A DNA stretch of 64,000 nucleotides, taken from contig NC_134033.1 in the NCBI RefSeq assembly GCF_964204645.1, positions 124,001-188,000 of the forward strand, in the 5' to 3' direction. Positions 51,601 through 63,355 of this stretch are shown here, piece after piece (the first letter of the stretch is position 1; the number at the start of each line of letters is the position of its first letter). Below the pieces are notes generated by a model. The model searched no databases. It saw nothing but the letters and a program-made list of their open reading frames with translations, and had not been told where the DNA came from. The position numbers and the translations under genes are program-made. The stretch comes from Tubulanus polymorphus. Its lineage: Eukaryota; Nemertea; Palaeonemertea; Tubulaniformes; Tubulanidae.

Positions 51601-54600
51601 GTGAAGGGGAGAGGAGAGGGGGGATGGTAACATACCTCAAGATCTTTCAACATTATTTGGTTGCTGAAACCAGTTCCGAAACTTGCTAAATAAACAACAC
51701 TCTGAATCAGTTGCATTTTACACAGAGATTTCGTATCTGAATAAACCATAGACTGAAGCAAAGCCTTCAACGCTAGCGCCAGAACCCACATAGCTTCTAC
51801 GCATACAACTTCACCTGAAATATTCAAACAACAAACAACAGTTCAAACATCCGTTGAAATCCTGAACGTAAAATAAAACTTGTGAATTTAAAACCGACCT
51901 GATTTGATACGATTGACGTAAGTTTGAATGAGTTCAATTAAACTATTCACTTGTTCATCATTGATCATGTGATCATAAATATTACATGATTCAACATGTT
52001 TATCTTTTACCTACAAAAAACCGTTATACATCGAGAATATACAGTTTAAAACGATAAGACGTATTAAACAGGTGCGGGATGTTTTACTGATTGTTAAACG
52101 ATCGCGGGATGTTTTACTGATTGTTACCGTTTGTTTTTTCCGGGATTGTTTATCTATAATGTCGGTCAATCTGTTCGGATATCGTTTTAAAATGACTCCA
52201 TCATTAGCGTCGATACCGTAGATAAATTTACTGTATTTCACGTGTGTGCCGATAGTTAAAACATTCGGGAATCCGGCGAGAATAAACATCGAGAATATCA
52301 TCGTAGGATCAATAACCTACAACATAATACAATACATGTACATGTAACGACAGGCTCATGTAATAAGACTTACAGACATGCAACCACAACTCACATGCCA
52401 GGGGTTACTTTCCGAATACGAGTCAACTGACAGTAAACTGACTGATAGAGTTGAAATGAGTTTAGTTTACCTGATCAGCAGGGTTAGAGTTGATTGTATG
52501 GGTATACATGTATTTCAGTAATACATCGTGCCAGCCCGGTTTATTCACTAATTGTTGTAGTATAACAGCTACGCTGTACGCCCATTGTAAACCAGTACTA
52601 CAACAAACAATCGATAATTCAGGTTTATCCCACCCCGGTTAAATCCGGTTTAAACCGAGTTGAAGTTACTTACAACGCCAGTCGTTTAGCTCCGTATGAA
52701 AACAAAAAATCAATAGTCCGATATCCGTCCATATCGGCGATCGTCGTCGATGGCAACGGTTGCTTAGTAACCGACTCTACGGCTTGATCGCACACTTTAG
52801 ACTCGGTGTAATCTTTAAGAAGTAGTTGCCCTAGTAACGCGAGAGCTAGATGTTCTGTTTTAATATCGTGCTCCGTATCGCGATGAACGACTGTGAATAA
52901 CTGACTGAGGAATTCTTCATTGTGAAATTTGAATCCGTTCTCGTCAATCGGTATCTACAACAATAAATACAACCATTCTAAATAGTCGTCATGGTAACTA
53001 CAATAATGAGCGGCGGGTGAGTGGTTTACGAACCTGTGAGTTGTAAGCAGATGGAATCAGAGCCCCGATTAAACCAATGATTCGCTCCTGATGATTAATA
53101 GCAAACGCTACTTCCTGTTTCATTATCAGTTCCGGATCTGACGTCAAACTGTTCATTAAAGTCTCTTCTAAAACATACAAACATCCAGCTAATCAGAGAG
53201 AGGCTGGCAGGTGAAAGAGAGGCTGGCAGACGGAGTTTATGTCAGAGAGGGGCTGGCAGATGGAGTTTATGTCAGAGAGAGGCTGGCAGACGGAGTTAAT
53301 GTCAGAGAGAGGCTGGCAGACAGAGTTCATGTCAGAGAGAGGCTAGAGTCAACGGCTCAAAAACTAAGTTTTTCGTGCATCAAGGCTAAAATCGTGCACA
53401 AAGGCCAACAGTTCAGTTAGAGGACTCGATCCGTGCACAAAGGCCAACAGTTAGACGACTCGATCCGTGCACAAAGGCCAACAGTTACAGGACTCGATCC
53501 CTGCACAAAGGCCAACAGTTAGAGGACTCGATCCGTGCACAAAGGCCAACAGTTAGAGGACTCGATCCGTGCACAAAGGCCAACAGTTAGAGGACTCGAT
53601 CCGTGCACAAAGGCCAACAGTTAGAGGACTCGATCCGTGCACAAAGGCCAACAGTTAGAGGACTCGATCCGTGCACAAAGGCCAACAGTTAGAGGACTCG
53701 ATCCGTGCACAAAGGCCAACAGTTAGAGGACTCGATCCGTGCACAAAGGCCAACAGTTAGAGGACTCGATCCGTGCACAAAGGCCAACAGTTAGAGGACT
53801 CGATCCGTACACAAAGGCCAACAGTTAGGGGACTCGATCCGTGCACAAAGGCCAACAGTTAGAGGACTCGATCCGTGCACAAAGGCCAACAGTTAGAGGA
53901 CTCGATACGTGCACAAAGGCCAACAGTTACAGGACTCGATCCGTGCACAAAGGCCAACAGTTACAGGACTCGATCCGTACACAAAGGCCAACAGTTACAG
54001 GACTCGATCCGTGCACAAAGGCCAACAGTTAGAGGACTCGATCCGTGCACAAAGGCCAACAGTTACAGGACTCGATCCGTGCACAAAGGCCAACAGTTAC
54101 AGGACTCGATCCGTACACAAAGGCCAACAGTTACAGGACTCGATCCGTGCACAAAGGCCAACAGTTAGAGGACTCGATCCGTGCACAAAGGCCAACAGTT
54201 AGAGGACTCGATACGTGCACAAAGGCCAACAGTTAGGGGACTCGATCCGTGCACAAAGGCCAACAGTTAGGGGACTCGATCCGTGCACAAAGGCCAACAG
54301 TTAGAGGACTCGATACGTGCACAAAGGCCAACAGTTAGGGGACTCGATCCGTGCACAAAAGCCAACAGTTAGAGGACTCGATCCGTGCACAAAAGCCAAC
54401 AGTTAGAGGACTCGATACGTGCACAAAGGCCAACAGTTAGAGGACTCGATCCGTGCACAAAGGCCAACAGTTAGAGGACTCGATCCGTACACAAAGGCCA
54501 ACAGTTACAGGACTCGATCCGTACACAAAGGCCAACAGTTACAGGACTCGATCCGTGCACAAAGGCCAACAGTTAGAGGACTCGATCCGTGCACAAAGGC

Positions 54601-57600
54601 CAACAGTTAGAGGACTCGATACGTGCACAAAGGCCAACAGTTAGAGGACTCGATCCGTGCACAAAGGCCAACAGTTAGAGGACTCGATCCGTACACAAAG
54701 GCCAACAGTTACAGGACTCGATCCGTGCACAAAGGCCAACAGTTAGAGGCCACTCGATCCGTGCACAAAGGCCAACAGTTAGAGGACTCGATCCGTGCAC
54801 AAAAGCCAACAGTTAGGGGACTCGATCCGTGCACGAAGGCCAACAGTTAGAGGACTCGATCCGTGCACAAAGGCCAACAGTTACAGGACTCGATCCGTGC
54901 ACAAAGGCCAACAGTTAGAGGACTCGATCCGTGCACAAAGGCCAACAGTTACAGGACTCGATCCGTGCACAAAGGCCAACAGTTAGAGGACTCGATCCGT
55001 GCACAAAGGCCAACAGTTAGAGGACTCGATACGTGCACAAAGGCCAACAGTTAGAGGACTCGATCCGTGCACAAAGGCCAACAGTTACAGGACTCGATCC
55101 GTACACAAAGGCCAACAGTTAGAGGACTCGATCCGTGCACAAAGGCCAACAGTTAGAGGACTCGATACGTGCACAAAGGCCAACAGTTAGAGGACTCGAT
55201 CCGTGCACAAAGGCCAACAGTTAGAGGACTCGATACGTGCACAAAAGCCAACAGTTAGAGGACTCGATCCGTGCACAAAGGCCAACAGTTACAGGACTCG
55301 ATCCGTGCACAAAGGCCAACAGTTAGAGGCCACTCGATCCGTGCACAAAGGCCAACAGTTAGGGGACTCGATCCGTGCACAAAGGCCAACAGTTAGAGGA
55401 CTCGATCCGTGCACAAAGGCCAACAGTTAGAGGACTCGATCCGTGCACAAAGGCCAACAGTTACAAGACTCGATCCGTGCACAAAAGCCAACAGTTAGAG
55501 GACTCGATCCGTGCACAAAGGCCAACAGTTAGAGGACTCGATCCGTGCACAAAGGCCAACAGTTAGAGGCCACTCGATCCGTGCACAAAGGCCAACAGTT
55601 ACAAGACTCGATCCGTGCACAAAAGCCAACAGTTAGAGGACTCGATCCGTGCACAAAGGCCAACAGTTAGAGGACTCGATCCGTGCACAAAGGCCAACAG
55701 TTAGAGGACTCGATCCGTGCACAAAGGCCAACAGTTAGAGGACTCGATCCGTGCACAAAGGCCAACAGTTAGGGGACTCGATCCGTGCACAAAAGCCAAC
55801 AGTTAGAGGACTCGATCCGTGCACAAAAGCCAACAGTTAGAGGACTCGATCCGTGCACAAAAGCCAACAGTTAGAGGACTCGATCCGTGCACAAAGGCCA
55901 ACAGTTAGGGGACTCGATCCGTGCACAAAAGCCAACAGTTAGAGGACTCGATCCGTGCACAAAGGCCAACAGTTAGAGGACTCGATCCGTGCACAAAGGC
56001 CAACAGTTCAGTTAGAGGACTCGATCCGTGCACAAAGGCCAACAGTTACAGGACTCGATCCGTGCACAAAGGCCAACAGTTAGAGGACTCGATCCGTGCA
56101 CAAAGGCCAACAGTTACAGGACTCGATCCGTGCACAAAGGCCAACAGTTAGAGGACTCGATCCGCGCACAAAGGCCAACAGTTAGGGGACTCGATCCGTG
56201 CACAAAGGCCAACAGTTACAAGACTCGATCCGTGCACAAAGGCCAACAGTTAGAGGACTCGATCCGTGCACAAAGGCCAATAGTTAGAGGACTCGATCCG
56301 TACACAAAGGCCAACAGTTAGAGGACTCGATCCGTGCACAAAGGCCAACAGTTACAAGACTCGATCCGTGCACAAAGGCCAACAGTTAGAGGACTCGATC
56401 CGTGCACAAAGGCCAACAGTTAGAGGACTCGATCCGTACACAAAGGCCAACAGTTACAAGACTCGATCCGTGCACAAAGGCCAACAGTTAGAGGACTCGA
56501 TCCGTGCACAAAGGCCAACAGTTAGAGGACTCGATCCGTACACAAAGGCCAACAGTTAGAGGACTCGATCCGTGCACAAAGGCCAACAGTTACAGGACTC
56601 GATCCGTGCACAAAGGCCAACAGTTAGAGGACTCGATCCGTACACAAAGGCCCACAGTTAGAGGACTCGATCCGTGCACAAAGGCCAACAGTTAGAGGAC
56701 TCGATCCGTGCACGAAGGCCACTCGGCCTTGGTGCACGGATCGTGCTTGGTTTCGGTAATTTTTCCCTAAAATAGACGAAAGTCGAGAATCCGTGCCCCA
56801 AGGCCACTCACCAACGCGCTGGACTCACCTACGAGCACGGAACTTGATAGTTTTCTGGCCTTCATGCACGGATTTCATTAGCGTCACGGCCTTGGTGCAC
56901 GTTTGTGTTAGGAGAATGTCTTAGGCGTTTACGGCCACTTTGGGCCCCTGTCCCCGGGCCCCTGGGGGTATGGTAGGGCTCGATATCCCCTGGGTGCCGT
57001 ACAGCGGGTCGGGCTGTGTGGATGGGGGTCGTTCTTTAGGTTCTTAGTCTACCGGAAGTCGGGGGTATTCACCCCTTAAAACATGTGTAGATACGTGAAT
57101 TTGTGTAAAATTTCGAAAAATTCAAAGTAAACCGTGCACGAAGGCCACTCACCACGGCCTTGGTGCACGGACGTCTTATATCGGAATAGCCTTCGGGCAC
57201 GGAACTTGATAGTTTCATGGCTTTGGTGCACGGTGTATGAACGAGTGCTTAGCCCTAGCGCCCGGTCACTTTTGAGGGGTCTTAAAACCGATTTCTAGGT
57301 CGTCGAACATCACGAAACTACTCGACTTTTGTAGCCGGGGATGCGTAGCTTCGGTAAACGATGACGATTCGGTCGTCGAAACCCACAAAGCTTAAGAATA
57401 AGAATCGCAAAACCGTTCCTCGGCTGCGGGAAATCGCCGAAACTTCTCAGGCATATAGAAGAAGGCCTGGTGCGAGTGGCCAAATGAGTTGATAGTACCC
57501 CAGACCCTCACGAGGGGAATTCTGACCGTTTTCGTAGTAAAATAATATCCGTGCACCAAGGCCAGCCGTTCTATCCACCAATCTTATCCGAAATAAATGA

Positions 57601-60600
57601 CCAAAAATTCTGACCGCTATAAAACGCTTAAAACTGACGGTAAGACTTTGAAACTTATTTCGAGCATAAAGACTATTGATAAGAGTATTTCTAAACTTCG
57701 ACAGTGAAAATAAGTGCATAGGGGGCGCCAGGGTCAAGTTTCGAAAATTGAAAAAAATTTTTTTTTTTGTTGGCTAGACGAGTGGCACCCCCGGGGTCGG
57801 TTTTGACCCCCCCCCCCGAATGGAAGGCTTTGTCAGGGCTGGACTTTGAAATTTTCGAAATCCGTGCATCAAGGCCAGGTAAAAAGCTAGGGTTAGCGTG
57901 AAATTTTGGCCTTCCTGCACGGTTTTTTTTAGGTCAGCGTGACGTCATTTGGTATCCCATCATGCACAGCGAATCCGTGCATGAAGGCCGGGTTAGTCAG
58001 AAGACCCTAGACTCACCAACCATCAGAGCGGCCTTGGTGCACGGAAAACTTAGCCCTAGAAGAGGTAGCTCCCAAACCCCTGGGGCCAGGGCCCCAAAAT
58101 TTTAGGTGGTGACCCGTAGGGACTTAACTAGAACCTGGATGCCCATGACCCCCTCGCCCAAGCCCAGCCTTAGAAATGGTAGCCAAATTAGGGCTAGGCC
58201 CATGAATCTATTCAACTTTTTGTGAATATTGATTTTTGGGCACAATGACCCCAGGACCCTGAAATTTCATGTGCCCCAAGTCGGCCCAATAGGCTACCTA
58301 GCATACCAGTTTGGGCCCTTAAGCCCTACAGGGAACGGCCCAGGGCACATCCGGGTTAGCGTGAAATTACGGCCTTGAGGCACGTGCGTGACTTTCTAAT
58401 TAGGGCTGGCAGACGGAGTTTATGTCAGAGAGAGGCTGGCAGACAGAGTTTATGTCAGAATGAGGCTGTTAAACAACTAACCTTTGAAATAGAACGTGTT
58501 CAAATAAGCACTGATTAATTCAATACATTGTTGTTGTAAAGTTGCCGCAGATCGCAAGTAATCAGTGTCTAGTTGTTGATTATAGATGGAGTAACTGGTC
58601 GATAACGCGAGTGAAGAGAACAATAGCCACGAGTGTTCGTGAATATATGACTGTAGAGTTATAACAGACTTCTTACTGCTCCTTACTGAAATATACAAAC
58701 ATATAAACACTGTGATAATCTGTGGATTAAACCTTAGGATAATCTGTGGATTAAACCTTAGGATAATCTGTGGATTAAACCTTAGGATAATCTGCCGAAT
58801 AAACCTTGAGATAATCTGCGGATAAAGCCTTGGGATAATCTGGGGACCCTAGTTCGAGAAGTTTTTACTTACATGTTACCATTGGAAACTTGGTCACTTC
58901 ATGAGAATCTTTATGCCTGTTAAAAACAAAATTTTGAATTAATTTGAGGAAAGTAAACCCTCAACCCCTCACCTGTCACCCCTCACCTGTCACCCCTCAC
59001 CTGTCACCCCTCACCTGTCACCCCTCACCTGTCACCCCTCACCTGTCACCCCTCACCTGTCACCCCTCACCTGTGACCCCTCACCTGTGACCCCTCACCT
59101 GTCACCCCTCACCTGTCACCCCTCACCTGTCACCCCTCACCTGTCACCCCTCACCTGTCACCCCTCACCTGTCACCCCTCACCTGTCACCCCTCACCTGT
59201 CACCCCTCACCTGTGACCCCTCACCTGTGACCCCTCACCTGTGACCCCTCACCTGTGACCCCTCACCTGTGACCCCTCACCTGTCACCCCTCACCTGTCA
59301 CCCCTCACCTGTCACCCCTCACCTGTCACCCCTCACCTGTCACCCCTCACCTGTCACCCCTCACCTGTCACCCCTCACCTGTCACCCCTCACCTGTCACC
59401 CCTCACCTCTCACCCCTCACCTCTCACCCCTCACCTGTCACCCCTCACCTGTCACCCCTCACCTGTCACCCCTCACAATTACAGGGTTTACTACTTACAT
59501 TGATTTATAATTTCCTTTTGTATAACATCCTAAACACAGATCATAATCACCGCAATCAGCGCAGTGAATACGTGTTCCAACAATGAATGCTCGACAACCA
59601 TCGCAACCATACCTAGCAACGCATATCATCATCATCATCACTTAACAAACTCATCACTGAAATCTGATGACTAATGACTGAAATCTGATTATTGATGACT
59701 GAAATCTGATGACTAATGACTGAAATCCGATTATTGATGACTGAAATCTGATGACTAATGACTGAAATCTGATGACTAATGACTCACATTAAATGTACGA
59801 CATCGTGATCCTTCGTATGTCCGCCAGGAATATTAACATCGTCTGAGAAACAAGGGGCGCAAAGATCGATATCCTGACACTCGAGACATCGGTATCTTCT
59901 ACCGGGTAAACTGACGTTACATCCATCACACGCTATTTCAACATCCAATAATTCACAGAAACGAGCCATAAATAAATCAAAACTCTACAAATACAATACA
60001 AATAAATACATCCCTACAATATACAATAATTCACAAATCCGAGTGAAATACAATATAAACATACAATATACAACAAATCTATCCACTTAGAATCCACCCT
60101 GAACTATGATTAGAATCCACCCTGAACCATGATTAGAATCCACCCTGAACCATGATTAGAATCCACCCTGAACTAAGATTAGAATCCACCCTGAACTAAG
60201 ATTAGAATCCACCCTGAACCATGATTAGAATCCACCCTGAACTAAGATTAGAATCCACCCTGAACCATGATTAGAATCCATCCTGAACCATGATTAGAAT
60301 CCACCCTGAACCATGATTAGAATCCACCCTGAACTAAGATTAGAATCCACCCTGAACTAAGATTAGAATCCACCCTGATCCACGATTAGAATCCACCTGA
60401 TCCACGATTAGAATCCACCCTGAACTATGATTAGAATCCACCCTGAACTATGATTAGAATCCACCCTGAACTATGATTAGAATCCACCCTGAACTATGAT
60501 TAGAATCCACCCTGAACTATGATTAGAATCCACCCTGAACCATGATTAGAATCCACCCTGAACTAAGATTAGAATCCACCCTGAACCATGATTAGAATCC

Positions 60601-63311
60601 ATCCTGAACCATGATTAGAATCCACCCTGAACTAAGATTAGAATCCACCCTGAACCATGATTAGAATGCACCCTGAATTACGAGTTGTTACTGACCTTTT
60701 TCTGATCAGAAGATATTGTTCGATACCAAGCCTGAAAATTCTCCTCTTTTTTTGACTGTTCGTACCACATCATGTGCTGTTCGTAATCTCGCAGTTCGGC
60801 TTCTTCGTCGTACGTGGTTTTATTTGTCAGGTTGCTCTTGGCGACGTTTAACAACAATTGCGGCAGTTTCATTTCGACGAGGAATGATAAATCATTTGGT
60901 TGCCATTTAATGTCTAACAAGTGAAGCAGACAGGCCTGCATGTATTCAAATACTGACGTTACTACACTGAAAATATACACAATATACAAACACTGTTTAA
61001 TACAAACTGTGAGATCAACTGAGAAATTCCAGTTTTAAAACCGACACTCAGTTAGTTACACAGTTGTAGTTGTTGCGGTTCAAAAAGGAAAATCATCAAA
61101 CATTTCAAATTTTATGTTTTATTTTAACCTTCAACTATAAAACTGGCTGCTGAACCTGTTCAGAGTATCAGCAGTTACAACAGAATGGAGACTATCAGTC
61201 TATCTATAAATTCCTTCATGTTATAACACAAAATTCCTTGAGTGAATCAGCAGCAGGTGAATCGAGATATTCCCTGATTGAATCCGAATAATTCTAGTTT
61301 TAAATGTTACAATTCAGTCATTTCTTATAAATCATGTATTCACATGTATCAAACACAATAACATTATCTGAATTCCAGGTCAGGGGTACGCATCTGTTTG
61401 GAGAGATGGGTACGCACCTGTTTGGAGAGATGGGTACGCATCTGTTTGGGGAGATGGGTACGCACCTGTTTGGGGAGATAGGTACGCACCTGTTTGGAGA
61501 GATGGGTACGCATCTGTTTGGAGAGATGGGTACGCATCTGTTTGGAGAGAGGGGTACGCATCTGTTTGGAGAGATGGGTACGCACCTGTTTGGAGAGATG
61601 GGTACGCAACTGTTTGGAGAGATGAGTACGCATCTGTTTGGAGAGATGGGTACGCATCTGTTTGGAGAGATGGGTACGCATCTGTTTGGAGAGATGGGTA
61701 CGCATCTGTTTGGAGAGATAGGTACGCACCTGTTTGGAGAGATAGGTACGCACCTGTTTGGAGAGATGGGTACGCACCTGTTTGGAGAGATAGGTACAAA
61801 TCTGTTTGGAGAGATGGGTACGCACCTGTTTGGAGAGATGATGTTGTGTTTAAACGTTTGAATTTCACCAGTTATAAACCGAATGATGGAATAAAATGAA
61901 TGTCGCACTTTTGACTCTAATTCTAAACCGCAGCCTTCTAAACCATCGATAAAATGAGTAGAAAAATGACTTTCATACGAAAGAAACTGCTGCATAAACA
62001 AAACAACAGGAACCTGAAATATATCAATATAAAATCATCATCATCATCATCATCATTATACAGCAGTTAAACAGTTAGTGGACCCAGTAACAGTGAACCT
62101 GACTTCAACAGAGTCTGACTCTACAGTCAGAGCTGGATGCAGATTAACAGCGGGGAGGGGGGGGGGGTGTTATCTTTGCTCAGATAATTTGAAATAAACA
62201 AAATTCATTAACCTGAAAGAAATGTTGCGTTGAGTCAGTAACGAGTTTGAAGAATGTGTAAATGAGTTTAAACGTAGAGTTAACAGCTACAGCGTGTTCA
62301 GTTCTCTGTTTTAATAACATCTCGACGAGTTCAACGCTCCACACGGGATCTTTAATAAAATCCATCACTAGTCGAAACGACGCGTATTTCTCAGAGTCGT
62401 GACTCACACTACGACTCATCTGACGATCCAATAATAGTGACAGTTTACGTTTCCGTGACGACGCGTTTTTATTCGATTTCGTTCGATTCTGTTTGAAACG
62501 AGACGAAAAAAAGTCAAATTTACGAATTTGAATTCTATAATTTATGAAAAGGATTGCGTTAAAGATTCACCTCTGATCTGACGGGGATTTTAGTTAATCC
62601 AGCGAAACGCATCAGAAATCGAGCTTTACTTTTGAATTTATCAACTGGAAAAAATATAACGGAAATTTGTGTGGAAAAACGACAATTCTATTTTTACTGA
62701 TTTCAGGATCCAGTTCGACATTTGAACTGAGTTATTTTCGTACCCTGTATATCGACATCTTGCGTTGAACCTTTCTCCGCTTCAAGACGCATGAATTGTC
62801 TCAATTCAATCATGTGATTTCTCAATCCGTCTGCCATTCTAAACGCGTGATAAATTCCTTCAGATAATTCTACATCACCTTCTTTCTCAACTATATAGAA
62901 ATACAAACAATATACAGCAGTGTTACACAGTGCGGACTAAATAATACTTAGTCCGGATCGACCGGATATATTATATCATAGATCAGTGTTACACAGTCCG
63001 AACTAAAGCCTTAAATCTGGTCTTTAATTGTTAGATCAGTTCCTGGATTCAGTTTCACAGCCATAACATCTTAGACTAGCCTCAAGTTGACTATAGAACT
63101 AAGTTAGTCTTAGACTGGTTTAAATCTAAGTCACATGACTATGGAACTGGCCAGTGATGTGTAGAATTGTGGTGCGATTACTTACGATACTTGGTCACTT
63201 CCTCTCTGAGCGGCTGCGTGTGCCAGACCAGAGCGGCAAACGTGCTGTGAACCATTTCATCAAGCTGTACCCCACCAGCTGAACTCGAGTGACAGTATTC
63301 TATACACCTGT

Positions 63312-63355
<44 letters not shown>

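Noticed and set aside
53841-56695. Many HKGQQLEDSIRAQRPT-type frames
   Set aside because: Shadows of the 34-bp satellite; overlapping frames are equally open.
53392-56720. CRISPR-like array of ~34-bp repeats
   Set aside because: The repeats are head to tail without spacers, in the intron of an animal gene, and no cas genes are present.
59269-59586. Pro/His/Ser/Thr-rich frame on the + strand
   Set aside because: It is the 14-bp intron minisatellite read on the wrong strand, then antisense to a ZZ exon.
61318-62001. 227-codon frame on the - strand with CVPISPNR repeats
   Set aside because: It begins in a true ZZEF1 exon (61869-62013) but runs past the donor ACTG|GTGAAA into the 24-bp minisatellite. 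The spliced frame to 60961 is consistent with the family.
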